A stretch of 35,806 bases of DNA from Spirochaetales bacterium (GCA_003245835.1 QKCC01000258.1:1-35806), one strand, 5' to 3'. Positions 8,170 through 16,025 are shown, counted from the first letter of the stretch. Numbers and translations are program-made. Notes: a model not told the origin generated them from the letters alone.

Positions 8170-9165
8170 TTAGAGATTTCCGATAGTAGCAACCATCACG
8201 GCCTTGATTGTGTGCATCCGGTTTTCAGCCTCATCAAAAACTTTTGAATACCGGCTTCTGAATACTTCATCGGATACTTCCATCTCTGAAATACCGTATT
8301 TTTCCTGGATTTCTACTCCTACCGAAGTTTCTGTATCGTGAAATGACGGAAGGCAGTGCAGAAAAATCACTTCAGGGTTGCCTGCGGCTTCAATCATTTT
8401 CATATTCACGCGGTAGGGTTCTAAAAGCTTGATACGTTCCTCGAATTTATCTTCTTCTCCCATCGAAACCCAGACATCGGTATAGACGGCATCAGCGCCC
8501 TTTACACCTGCGGCAATATCGCTTGTAATTTCAATCTTTGCCCCGCTTTCAGCAGCAAGAGCACGCATTTCTGAAACAAGAGCCTCGTCCGGATACAATT
8601 CCTTCGGTGCAATTGCGGTAAAATCCATACCAAGCTTGGCCGCGCCTATCATTAGCGAGTTTGCAACGTTATTTCTGGCATCACCCGCAAAAACCAGCTT
8701 GCACTGACTGAGCGGCTTAGGGGTGTTCTCCATAATTGTCATAAAATCAGCCAGAACCTGGGTCGGATGATAAAGATCAGTCAGGCCGTTCCAGACGGGG
8801 ACCCCGGAAAATTCGGCGAGCGCATCTACGGTAGACTGTTCGAATCCGCGAAACTCGATCCCGTCGTAAAAACGGCCAAGCACTTTGGCCGTATCTTCAA
8901 TTGATTCCTTTTTTCCCATCTGGGAATTTGTCAGAAAAGTAACGCATCCGCCTTCATCAAACGCAGCAGTTTCAAACGCACATCTTGTCCTTGTGGAGGT
9001 CTTTTCAAAAATAAGGCAGATATTCTTGCGATCGAGTAAATTACCCCGTATACCGGCTCTTTTCTTTCTCTTGAGATCCAGCGACAGATCAAGCAGGTAG
9101 TTAATTTCATCCCGCGAAAAATCCTTCAGGGTCAAAAACGATCGTCCTTTAATATTTACAGCCAT
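8170..9165 (-). CDS. argF: ornithine carbamoyltransferase
   Basis: The 331-residue protein makes citrulline from ornithine and carbamoyl phosphate, or the reverse in arginine deiminase catabolism. All hallmark motifs are present: STRTR at 57-61 (carbamoyl phosphate loop), HPTQ at 133-136, the [12 protein letters not shown] block at 161-172, [10 protein letters not shown] at 227-236, and HCLPSFHD at 270-277 (HCLPAFHD in many relatives). The ATG at 9165 has GGAGGAGC upstream. The gene stands alone, convergent with the aminotransferase, and no arginine biosynthesis gene is beside it. The window thus holds two carbamoyltransferases of different subtype. The anabolic or catabolic role cannot be told from sequence. 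Confidence 0.93.
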   Translation of the reverse strand: MAVNIKGRSFLTLKDFSRDEINYLLDLSLDLKRKKRAGIRGNLLDRKNICLIFEKTSTRTRCAFETAAFDEGGCVTFLTNSQMGKKESIEDTAKVLGRFYDGIEFRGFEQSTVDALAEFSGVPVWNGLTDLYHPTQVLADFMTIMENTPKPLSQCKLVFAGDARNNVANSLMIGAAKLGMDFTAIAPKELYPDEALVSEMRALAAESGAKIEITSDIAAGVKGADAVYTDVWVSMGEEDKFEERIKLLEPYRVNMKMIEAAGNPEVIFLHCLPSFHDTETSVGVEIQEKYGISEMEVSDEVFRSRYSKVFDEAENRMHTIKAVMVATIGNL

Positions 9166-9273
9166 AAGCTCCTCCGAAAGTAATGTTTAGAGATTATAAG
9201 AACAAACCGCCGCCTTTGTAAAGCGGAATAAAAAAAAGCACCGCAAACAGCTGAATACACAAATTTTTATACG

Positions 9274-9302
9274 TTGAAATTTGAGTGTAAAAGTATTACA
9301 TT
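9274..9302 (+). promoter_or_regulatory. promoter of the 9310 lipoprotein gene
   Basis: TTGAAA at 9274-9279, a 17-base spacer and TACATT at 9297-9302. Transcription would begin at about 9308-9310, that is at the ATG itself, and no ribosome binding site is present. Confidence 0.5.
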
Positions 9303-9309
9303 CTACTTC

Positions 9310-10044
9310 ATGAAAACTACAATGATACGAACATCCCGATTTTTACCCCTTCTACTGCTTACCGCAGCTGTACTTTTTTTTGCATCATGCTCTGTACAGA
9401 ATGAGGTGAATTTGTCTGCCGACGGATCGGGTACAGCTTCTACAGTAACCACGCTGGATGAATCGCTGGTATTCTACCTTCAGAGCCTTGCAGAACTCAC
9501 CGGAGCAGAAGCTGGCGCACCTCTTTTTAATACAGATGACATAAAAAAGAGTATGGAAGAGAACCCCGGAATCAAGGTTAAATCCATCAGGAATGATGAC
9601 AATAAAAAAATATCAGCTGAAATAAGCTTTGATGATATCGAAAAATTGATAGCCGAAACTGAATCCAGCCTGAATAAGAAAATAATCACTTTCAAAGAAT
9701 TCGGGGCAGAAAAGGAAATCAGAATCTATATCGATATCGATAATTTCACCGATATTGCCCCGCTTTTCCCGGTGATTGAAGAACCTCTGTTCATGACTTT
9801 CGGCCCGCTCGAAAACCAGGGGCTCTCTGAAGACGAATACCTTGAAATGATGGAATACGCACTCGGCGACGGCGGCGGTGATTTGATTAAAAATGCGATG
9901 ATCACAACAACCATCAATATCAACGGCAAACTGATCAGCCAGACAGGCGGGACCGCAAAAGGAAATTCAGTAACATTTAAAACCCCGCTGATAAGGATAC
10001 TTCTGCTCGATAAACCGATAGAGTATTCAATCCGGTTTAAATAA
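9310..10044 (+). CDS. putative lipoprotein of unknown function
   Basis: The 244-residue protein begins with a basic stretch, a hydrophobic segment and the lipobox-like FFASC, so it is probably exported, lipidated on that cysteine and anchored in a membrane. After it comes NEVNLSADGSG, then acidic, alternating polar and hydrophobic sequence that looks globular and beta-rich. I recognise no catalytic motif. I chose the ATG at 9310 over the upstream TTG at 9274 because the latter lies inside the promoter -35 box and would put a charged extension before the signal peptide. The ATG at 9322 is an alternative. The gene is monocistronic, divergent from argF and closed by a strong terminator. Confidence 0.7.
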   Translation: MKTTMIRTSRFLPLLLLTAAVLFFASCSVQNEVNLSADGSGTASTVTTLDESLVFYLQSLAELTGAEAGAPLFNTDDIKKSMEENPGIKVKSIRNDDNKKISAEISFDDIEKLIAETESSLNKKIITFKEFGAEKEIRIYIDIDNFTDIAPLFPVIEEPLFMTFGPLENQGLSEDEYLEMMEYALGDGGGDLIKNAMITTTININGKLISQTGGTAKGNSVTFKTPLIRILLLDKPIEYSIRFK

Positions 10045-10055
10045 AACAGCACAGG

Positions 10056-10086
10056 GGATGTCCATAAGATGGACATCCTTTTTTTT
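10056..10086 (+). terminator. rho-independent terminator of the lipoprotein gene
   Basis: GGATGTCCAT and ATGGACATCC (10056-10065, 10069-10078) form a perfect 10-base stem with a three-base loop, followed by eight T. Confidence 0.92.
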
Positions 10087-10107
10087 GCCGACTCTGCAGA
10101 AACATTT

Positions 10108-10136
10108 CAGCAACATAAGCGGAACCACTGGTATAA
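10108..10136 (+). repeat. dispersed repeat copy A
   Basis: Contains CAACATAAGCGGAACCAC followed by TGGTATAA. It matches copy D (14000-14024) at about 23 of 26 positions, and the GGAACCWCTGGTATAA part of copy B (11499-11528) almost exactly. It lies just past the lipoprotein terminator, at the left edge of the accessory region. Confidence 0.6.
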
Positions 10137-10269
10137 AGATAGGCAGGCCTCATTTCGACATTTCCATCAGCATAATATAGCAAGGAGAAATTGACTTCAG
10201 ATATGAACTATTTTGAATCGGAAGCAAGTTTAATATTTTTTAAATCAGCAATTCTTTCAAAAGCAAAGC

Positions 10270-10295
10270 AAAAAGGGAGATCTCACAAGTCTCCC
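10270..10295 (-). terminator. terminator of the 10316 gene remnant
   Basis: GGGAGA and TCTCCC (10275-10280, 10290-10295) form a stem with a nine-base loop. On the minus strand it is followed by five T (10274-10270). It sits 20 bases past the remnant's stop, which argues the remnant was once an expressed gene. Confidence 0.75.
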
Positions 10296-10315
10296 TCTTT
10301 ACCTTCAACATCCAA

Positions 10316-10684
10316 TCAATCATCTGAGTCAGCTGAATCCGGATCATCATCCTCATCGCTCTCAAGTTCACCGTTATTGTCACTATCCTTGCCGTAATCC
10401 GCCGAATCCTTAATGTTATCTTTTATTACTTCTCGAACCTGCCGGCTGAGACTTGCCTGAACATTTTCATCCAGCCTGATTTCGTCTCCTGAGGTTCCGG
10501 TAGTAACAGTCAAATCGTTAAAATCCAATGAATTGGAGTTTGTTTCGATATTACTGAAATTGAACCACTTATTAAGACGAAATGCGATAATCAGGGGATT
10601 AAGCTCTGCTTCGTCTATCACAAAACCAAGTGCTTCATCAGTCCCGGATAACGATAATTCTTCATCAAAGTCATAGGTGACTAA
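10316..10684 (-). pseudogene. C-terminal remnant of an unidentified acidic protein
   Basis: An open frame of 123 codons runs from a stop at 10687-10685 to a TGA at 10316-10318, followed by a terminator. There is no ATG and no ribosome site at its left border. The only candidate start is a GTG at 10621, giving 101 residues with no Shine-Dalgarno. The frame begins in the middle of sensible sequence (YDFDEELSLSGTDEALGFV) and ends in a very acidic, Asp/Ser-rich tail (SDEDDDPDSADSDD), so it looks like the end of a longer exported protein whose 5' part is lost. A functional short gene from the GTG cannot be excluded. I do not recognise the family. Confidence 0.45.
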
Positions 10685-10738
10685 CTATATCATGGATTTC
10701 TACACTGCTTAAAAATTATTGTTTAAGAAGCTCCCGCT

Positions 10739-10817
10739 CCCCTCTCAAAAACTTAGACCAACAAAGACGAGACTCTGGCTGAACCGGCCCGGGGTTGTCA
10801 GAGCTCGTTTATTTGGT
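10739..10817 (+). repeat. dispersed repeat copy E with large imperfect hairpin
   Basis: Bases 10739-10765 match the left part of copy C (shared CCCCTCT, AAACTTA and AACA blocks). From 10757 a hairpin extends to 10817: ACCAA pairs with TTGGT, then two or more mismatches, then AA, ACGAG, CTCTG and AACC pair with their partners, leaving single unpaired G and A bases on one arm only. One-sided unpaired bases in a 60-base hairpin resemble integron attC sites, but the canonical GTTRRRY core is not exact. Confidence 0.5.
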
Positions 10818-10884
10818 TGACAGTATATACAAAATAAAGCTAACCTGAATTCTCTTATAACCCCAGCAGAATATGGAGTTCAGA

Positions 10885-11319
10885 ATGAGAAGAGTTATAC
10901 TTGCAGGTTTGGTTTTATGTAAAATTATTTTTACGACTGCCCTTTACGCTCAGGAAAATGGAATACAATCATTGACGACAGATTCCTTCAAAAAAGAAAT
11001 CTTTAATTACGAAGATCCTGTATGGAATTACCCTGGTAATAAACCCGCCATTCTTGTCTTCACTACAAGCTGGTGCGGGCCATGTCAGGAGATGATTTCT
11101 ACTCTGAAGGATATTCTTCCCGTTTATAGCGATTCCGTTTTGTTCTACAGCATTGATACGGATGAAAATGCTGAACTGACCAGTTTCCTCCAGGTTAAAA
11201 ATGTGCCGACAACTTTATTTATTCCTGTTAACGGCCCCCCCCGGAATGCCGTGGGAGCCTTTTCGAAGGATATTATAGTAAGGGCTATTGAGGAAGTCCT
11301 ATTGGTAAAGACTGAATAA
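10885..11319 (+). CDS. secreted thioredoxin-fold protein
   Basis: The 144-residue protein carries the thioredoxin active site WCGPC in FTTSWCGPCQEM (about residues 64-75) and the cis-proline segment VPTTLFIP. An N-terminal signal peptide (RRVILAG...ALYA, probable cleavage before QEN) sends it across the inner membrane, so it acts as an extracytoplasmic thiol-disulfide reductase or oxidase. I prefer the ATG at 10885, preceded by GGAG at 10875-10878, over the ATG at 10873, which has no ribosome site and would place an acidic residue before the basic start of the signal. No redox partner gene is adjacent. Flanked by repeat copies E and B, it is the one rightward gene in the accessory block. Confidence 0.8.
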   Translation: MRRVILAGLVLCKIIFTTALYAQENGIQSLTTDSFKKEIFNYEDPVWNYPGNKPAILVFTTSWCGPCQEMISTLKDILPVYSDSVLFYSIDTDENAELTSFLQVKNVPTTLFIPVNGPPRNAVGAFSKDIIVRAIEEVLLVKTE

Positions 11320-11498
11320 AACAATTAGCCCATGTATAATCAGCATGATATGATTGTTAATGGAGAATCTCTATACGCTGCACAATTCCAATTCTTGTAT
11401 GTGACTCAGTTAAGAATAGTAATCATTCAACAAATCACCTCAAGTTAAAACAACAGCCGATAATTTCATTGAGGCTGCTCACCCGTCACAAATGTTAA

Positions 11499-11528
11499 AC
11501 CAACATCTAAGGGGAACCTCTGGTATAA
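11499..11528 (+). repeat. dispersed repeat copy B
   Basis: Contains ACCAACAT, a two-base insertion relative to copy A, then AAGGGGAACCTCTGGTATAA, which differs from copy A at only two of 20 positions. Confidence 0.6.
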
Positions 11529-11598
11529 CTGTAGAGAATTTGATGCGTGGTCGTAATTTTGTTAAACCGGTATAAAAGAGAAGTTTAAAAATATTAAA

Positions 11599-11651
11599 GA
11601 TTTATAGTGTGTATAATCCCCATTGCGAAAGAGAAGACCACACTATAAATC
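11599..11651. repeat. 13-base perfect inverted repeat with 27-base spacer
   Basis: GATTTATAGTGTG at 11599-11611 is exactly inverted at 11639-11651. It starts 22 bases past the stop of the leftward NHL-repeat gene. It may act as that gene's terminator, although the stem is AT-rich, the loop long and the T-run poor; a protein-binding or recombination site is the alternative. Confidence 0.6.
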
Positions 11652-11673
11652 AAAAGCTACATTATTTTGTTTA

Positions 11674-13116
11674 CTACTGGCCGTTGAAAACCAAGCAACG
11701 GGTATCAGCAACAACGAACAGCTGATTGTTATACGCATGTATTCCTGAAGGATTTGGGAACCGGTTTACGTCAGTTGCAGATACATTGGCTGTAAAATCA
11801 GCCTGTCCTAATACCGCATCTGCGGCAGTACCGTTTACTGTCGGAATAGCGTTCCAGACTAAAACCCTGTTGTTAAAAGTATCACAAACAAACAGCTGTG
11901 TTCCGTTTGAAGTTAAGGCATGTGGATTATTCATACCCGCACTTGTCAAATTTGCATCAGCACTTGTCATGTCAGCCTGGCCAAGAACGACATCAGCACT
12001 CTGCCCGTTCTGGGTTGGAAAAGTAGTCCATATTAGAACCCGGTTATTGCCGGTATCCGCAACAATCAGGTTTTGGCCGTTGCTCCAGACATCAGAAGGA
12101 AAATAAAATGTCTGCGCAGTCGGAGCCCCAACCCCAAGGCCGCCATTAGTGCTTATACTGGCAAAATCCTGCTGTCCAAGTACAATATCGGCTGCAGCGC
12201 CGCTAACCGTTGGAATACTATTCCAGATCAGGACTCTATTATTTTCTGTATCGGCAACGATCAATTTGCCTTGTGTTGCAAAAACACCCATTGGATAGCT
12301 TAATGTTGAAGCACTTTGAGGATCAGCAGCCGCATCAGTGACAAGATTCGGCATACCGACGGCAATATCAGCTGCTGTAAATGTTGCCGTAGGAAGGGTA
12401 TTGTATTGAAGAACTCGAAGGTTATCACTATCTACCACAAAGAAGGCCGTTCCATTGTAGGCGACACTTACCGGATAGTTCAGAGAGTTTGCGGAAATGG
12501 ACAAATTGGAACCGGAATCAAAAACCTGCTGTCCAAGAACAAAATCAGCTGCGGCACCGTTAGAAACCGGTATTGTATTGTATCCCAGCACACGACTATT
12601 ATACTGATCAGGCAGAAACAGCTTTCCTTCCGCAACAACCGGATTGCCATTTCGACCTCCTGTCTCAGTTTCCGTACATCCGGATGTTGAGGTCGTAAAA
12701 TCCGATTTACCTATCACCAAAGATGCATCCTGGTTTGTACTTAAACTGATATTTCCAAATATTCGAAGGCTGATAGCAGCAGTAGTTGAACCTGATTCGT
12801 TAGCAGCTGTGACTGTATATTCCAGTACCTCTATCTGCTGATTTACAGGAGTCCCGGAGATAGTTCCGGTTGCAGCATCTATTGATAAGCCTACAGGCAG
12901 GTCCGGACTGACACTCCAATCATCACAAGCCTGATCTACTGTAGGTGAATTTGCCGTAATTGCTTCACCGACGTAATATAATGCAGAGGAGGTTGAATAC
13001 GTCAGAGTAGTTGGTGCTTCAACAAGATTAGCTGGAGGTTCAGGGCATCCGGTAATAAACAGCAGCATTGCTGAAATACTAAAACCAAGAATAATAGGTT
13101 TGATCGATTTGGGCAT
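11674..13116 (-). CDS. lipoprotein with Ig-like domain and NHL-type beta-propeller
   Basis: The 480-residue protein starts with a lipoprotein signal (LLFITGC), so it is probably anchored on the cell surface or in the periplasm. Residues about 35-120 resemble a putative Ig fold (LPVGLSIDAATGTISGTP, the He_PIG pattern). Then five repeats follow with the pattern NRVLxWNxIPTxNGxxADxVLGQxDF, about 55-60 residues apart. An incomplete unit at each end (SLVIGKSDF and CLVFNGQ) could close a six-bladed propeller. Such propellers bind ligands or other proteins; no catalytic motif is visible. AAGGAG precedes the ATG at 13116. Repeat copies B and C flank it. Confidence 0.8.
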   Translation of the reverse strand: MPKSIKPIILGFSISAMLLFITGCPEPPANLVEAPTTLTYSTSSALYYVGEAITANSPTVDQACDDWSVSPDLPVGLSIDAATGTISGTPVNQQIEVLEYTVTAANESGSTTAAISLRIFGNISLSTNQDASLVIGKSDFTTSTSGCTETETGGRNGNPVVAEGKLFLPDQYNSRVLGYNTIPVSNGAAADFVLGQQVFDSGSNLSISANSLNYPVSVAYNGTAFFVVDSDNLRVLQYNTLPTATFTAADIAVGMPNLVTDAAADPQSASTLSYPMGVFATQGKLIVADTENNRVLIWNSIPTVSGAAADIVLGQQDFASISTNGGLGVGAPTAQTFYFPSDVWSNGQNLIVADTGNNRVLIWTTFPTQNGQSADVVLGQADMTSADANLTSAGMNNPHALTSNGTQLFVCDTFNNRVLVWNAIPTVNGTAADAVLGQADFTANVSATDVNRFPNPSGIHAYNNQLFVVADTRCLVFNGQ

Positions 13117-13272
13117 TTTTATCTCCTTCTTAATTCCTGCAAAGATGCGGGTTCTTATCCAGACCAGAATATCGTATATAGAGATTTTATTATCTCACGG
13201 AATCTTTTTTAACTCTACTAAATTATGATTAAAAACATCATGATTTAGGCAGACTCTCTCCAAAATACTGCC

Positions 13273-13316
13273 CCCCTCTAGAAACTTAAACAAACATAAG
13301 TGGAACCATTGCAATA
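13273..13316 (+). repeat. dispersed repeat copy C
   Basis: The left part shares CCCCTCT..AAACTTA and AACA with copy E. The right part (CAAACATAAGTGGAACCA) matches copies A and D. It ends four bases before the stop codon of the NTF2-like gene. Confidence 0.55.
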
Positions 13317-13319
13317 TCT

Positions 13320-13847
13320 CTATTCTAATCCGCCCGGAGGAATAGCCGCTTGGGAAGGATTAAAAATTGCTATTACAATTTTACCATCACGAAGATGCAG
13401 TATTGTACTTCCGCTTACCCAACCATCACCCCATTGCCAAGAAAAAGCAATTGTATTATCTCCTATAACCAAAGGATCCCCAAGTATAGTCATCTCTTCT
13501 CCGGCATGTATAATAGCCAATCGGTAAAATTCTTTTTCGTCAACCTTTTCTGATAAAGTCCCATATGCTCTATTGTATATTGCATAATGTATATTTTGAG
13601 CTGTTGTCATTACACCATCTTCAGTGAAAAGCGCCTTAACCGAATTATAATCCCCTGATTCAAACGCAGATTTGAAGCTCATAAGGAGTTCTTCTATTTT
13701 GGGATCTATTTTTAATTGTTCTGAATTTACCAAGCTCAACTGCCTATCTAAATTACTAACTTTTGATTTGAGTGAATATGCCCAGATTAATATAAGAATT
13801 AATACAACTGCAAGAACAATAGGCATAATGATAAATAGCTTTTTCAT
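13320..13847 (-). CDS. membrane-anchored NTF2/SnoaL-like domain protein
   Basis: The 175-residue protein has one N-terminal membrane segment (residues 4-25), a short coiled stretch (SLKSKVSNLDRQLSLVNSEQ) and a C-terminal domain of about 120 residues. That domain has the NTF2-like pattern: a helix FKSAFESGDYNSVKALFTEDGVM, middle helices, and curved-sheet strands ending GWVSGSTILHLRDGKIV. The fold serves in binding proteins, small-molecule cyclases and isomerases; no catalytic residues can be assigned. AGGA lies 7 bases before the ATG. A single gene between repeat copies C and D, it is the sort of orphan gene seen in cassettes. The fold call is moderate; function unknown. Confidence 0.6.
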   Translation of the reverse strand: MKKLFIIMPIVLAVVLILILIWAYSLKSKVSNLDRQLSLVNSEQLKIDPKIEELLMSFKSAFESGDYNSVKALFTEDGVMTTAQNIHYAIYNRAYGTLSEKVDEKEFYRLAIIHAGEEMTILGDPLVIGDNTIAFSWQWGDGWVSGSTILHLRDGKIVIAIFNPSQAAIPPGGLE

Positions 13848-14186
13848 AGCATTATCCTACTATTATTTTTTTACACTGAAGCTGATGATAACAATTGATG
13901 TTTTCTATATTTAACAAGCATAATAGCAAATAAGAGTAAAATCAAATACAAACTTATTTATCTAAAAGCAATGAATAATATACCTTACCAAATCACTTTA
14001 GCAACATAGGCAGAACCACGGTATGGGGTTGGATAATGGATCTTGGCTGCCATTTTATAAACTTGAGAATTTGACTTCTGGTACAATTGGCAAAAAGGAA
14101 TAAATAGCGCATTCAATCTTATCACGACAAAATAATGCCCCAAATATCTCTATCTGGGATCTTTAAATAGAATAGTAATGGAATAA
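13848..14186. other. AT-rich stretch without a gene, holding repeat D
   Basis: No frame of convincing length or composition is visible here. The only structured element is dispersed repeat copy D. The stretch separates the NTF2-like gene from a small coding remnant. Confidence 0.5.
14000..14024 (+). repeat. dispersed repeat copy D
   Basis: AGCAACATAGGCAGAACCAC followed by GGTAT. Compared with copy A it has two substitutions and one missing T, the closest pair in the family. Confidence 0.6.
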
Positions 14187-14387
14187 GTGTATATATACAG
14201 AGATAAGGTTGCTGCTCATCCTGCTATTACAGACCCGTTTGGAGATGATAGTATCGGAACCTTGGAGCGTTCAGCGATGAACTCCATTTCATATCATAAA
14301 CCTTATTTTATAGCTGGCGGTTTCATGCGGGTAAGTAATGGACAGGAATCGGTACTTCCCAAAATGGTCTTTACCAAAGGTCTTTGA
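14187..14387 (+). pseudogene. short fragment of an unidentified protein
   Basis: A 66-residue frame opens with GTG immediately after an in-frame TAA, with no ribosome site, and ends at TGA. Its left half (YRDKVAAHPAITDPFGDDSI) reads like an interior piece of a folded protein and recalls the RxKxxAHP signature of some HEPN-like or toxin-type families, but the match is too short to name. Probably a remnant left by a deletion or insertion; a chance frame is possible. Confidence 0.3.
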
Positions 14388-14448
14388 AGATATAGCTATT
14401 TTCTATAATGGAGCGAAGCATATATATTGTTGCATCATGATTTATTTA

Positions 14449-15726
14449 CTAAAATACCGAATGCGTGTGCTGACGATCGTCAAATTCAATTTTTTCAAAT
14501 GGAACTGTTATTTTTATTGATATGGCATCATCAGTATCATTTAAATCAAAAGTACCCTTAAGCTGTTTGGACACAAGTAAATTAACAAGGTTGAAACCGA
14601 CAGTATTATTTACAATTCCTGGTAATTTATAATCAGTTTTATTTTGCTCATCATTAATATTGATTTCAAGGATATCATCCTTCTGGAGTTTTGCAATTAA
14701 CTGAAGTTTTAGTAAACTATTCTCTGAAGATATACTCAAATAAATATTCATCAGTACTTCATTCAATATCAGTCCCAGCGATATTGAAAGTTCCAATGGA
14801 ATCCTATGATCTTCAACTTGCATTTCTATTTTAAAGCTGCTTCTATCTGCTTTAAGAATATCCAGCATATGTTCATATATATCATTAAAATAATTTCTTA
14901 ACGATATGAATCGTAAATCCCCTGAAGAATAAAGCCTGTTGTGAACAAGCGACATAGTGTTAATCTGAGAATAGATTTTAAGAAGAGTCTCTTTTTCCTC
15001 TTTGGAAACATTTAAAGGATCAAGTTGAATATGCAAAAGTGAACTTATAAGCTGTAAATTATTATTTGTCCGATGATACAGTTCCCTAATGAGTATGTTT
15101 TTTTCTTTCAGATTCTGCTTTATATGTTTGGTTCTTTTCCTGACTTTATCCTCAAGATTCTGATTTTGCTGTTCAAGTTCGTTTCTATAATAATCAATGA
15201 TTATTCTGATTGCGATATTAACCAGACAGAAAAAAATATTAAAGAAATACCAGGATGTAAATTGAACAACAGTTACATATGCTGTGAATACGAATATGAA
15301 AATTATGAACACGTTCTCTAAAATGGTTAAAACAACTACCTGCTTTGTATTTAAAAAAAGTGTGGCTATAAAAACAGTTGTAAGAACCCATGCAAATGAA
15401 AGGTAGTTAAATATTCCGTCAGTATCAAAAACAAAAATTATTAATGAAGAGGTAATATAGAGGGTACCTATAAGAATGAGGCCCCCAACTTTATGATTTA
15501 TATTTCTTGTTATTATATATCCTGCGAGTAGAACAGGTAAACAAATCAAAAGAGGCTTCACGACTTGTGCAGGAGCCTTAAAAACTCCTGCGATGTAAGT
15601 TAATATAAGTATTATATAAATTGAAAGCAGTATTGTGACACCTTGATTTTCCCAATTCCTGGGACGAGAATACTTTGATTTTAATAATGCACTACTAAAT
15701 AACAAAAATATATTATTTTTCATCAT
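14449..15726 (-). CDS. membrane histidine kinase, HisKA_2 type, with weakened ATPase domain
   Basis: Of 425 residues, the first 180 form about six membrane helices. A coiled linker follows (180-210), then a HisKA_2 dimerisation/phosphoacceptor domain with ELYHRTNNNLQLISSLL, whose H218 is the likely phosphorylation site. The C-terminal HATPase domain is recognisable from the helix SLGLILNEVLMNIY (about 317-328) and a VGFNLVNLL lid-helix motif (376-384). However, the usual TNAxKHA half of the N-box is absent, and the G1 box, normally DNG, reads NDEQNKT. ATP binding may be impaired, or the protein may act as a scaffold. No response regulator is adjacent. The gene is very AT-rich (14 G/C in bases 15181-15240), unlike the secDF genes beside it, suggesting acquisition. 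Confidence 0.72.
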   Translation of the reverse strand: MMKNNIFLLFSSALLKSKYSRPRNWENQGVTILLSIYIILILTYIAGVFKAPAQVVKPLLICLPVLLAGYIITRNINHKVGGLILIGTLYITSSLIIFVFDTDGIFNYLSFAWVLTTVFIATLFLNTKQVVVLTILENVFIIFIFVFTAYVTVVQFTSWYFFNIFFCLVNIAIRIIIDYYRNELEQQNQNLEDKVRKRTKHIKQNLKEKNILIRELYHRTNNNLQLISSLLHIQLDPLNVSKEEKETLLKIYSQINTMSLVHNRLYSSGDLRFISLRNYFNDIYEHMLDILKADRSSFKIEMQVEDHRIPLELSISLGLILNEVLMNIYLSISSENSLLKLQLIAKLQKDDILEININDEQNKTDYKLPGIVNNTVGFNLVNLLVSKQLKGTFDLNDTDDAISIKITVPFEKIEFDDRQHTHSVF

Positions 15727-15800
15727 TCAAAATTTACCCTATTCCCGATTACAAATCAAAACATGTCCCATTTTCTGCAGAATGAGAACCCATACGATAG

Positions 15801-15815
15801 TGGTCACTCTGACCA
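15801..15815. promoter_or_regulatory. inverted repeat TGGTCA-CTC-TGACCA upstream of the histidine kinase
   Basis: Perfect six-base arms with a three-base centre, 75 bases upstream of the kinase start. The half-site resembles that of the GntR-type operators near 6.5 kb, but the spacing is two bases longer. It may be an operator for another regulator; function unproven. Confidence 0.4.
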
Positions 15816-15971
15816 TGTATAAATTTCTTCTAATTATACAAGTTTAGTAAAAGTTATAATGAAAAGCAAAATTTTAAATTGATAAAATTTAAAAGTATTT
15901 TCATCCTCCACCGCATTGCCCGTATGAACTACATTATACCCTGGCCACCGAGTGTCCACAGTAGCCATACT

Positions 15972-16005
15972 AAAAAAAGTCCTTCGAAGCATTGCTCCGA
16001 AGGAC
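15972..16005 (-). terminator. rho-independent terminator of the yajC-secD-secF operon
   Basis: GTCCTTCG pairs with CGAAGGAC (15979-15986, 15998-16005), and an inner AGC/GCT closes a three-base loop. Seven T follow on the minus strand. It lies 20 bases after the secF stop. Confidence 0.9.
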
Positions 16006-16025
16006 CATATAAAAGTCTGACTGAC

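Larger units (their letters stand above)
11320..11673. other. gene-free stretch with repeat B and a long inverted repeat
   Basis: I see no convincing coding sequence in these 354 bases. They hold dispersed repeat copy B, a direct repeat of GTTAAACC (11494-11501 and again near 11561), and a 13-base perfect inverted repeat next to the NHL-repeat gene. No clear terminator follows the thioredoxin gene. Confidence 0.6.

Noticed and set aside
9166-9273. Possible ARG box (TGAATA near 9252) upstream of argF
   Set aside because: Only one loose half-site; no matching second half at the spacing needed for ArgR binding.
10191-10397. 68-codon plus-strand frame with a serine-rich end
   Set aside because: The serine run is the antisense of the acidic Asp/Glu tail of the 10316 remnant, and the frame crosses that gene's terminator.
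10090-14030. CRISPR array as an explanation of the dispersed repeats
   Set aside because: Copies are hundreds of bases to over 1 kb apart, diverged, and separated by genes, not by uniform short spacers.
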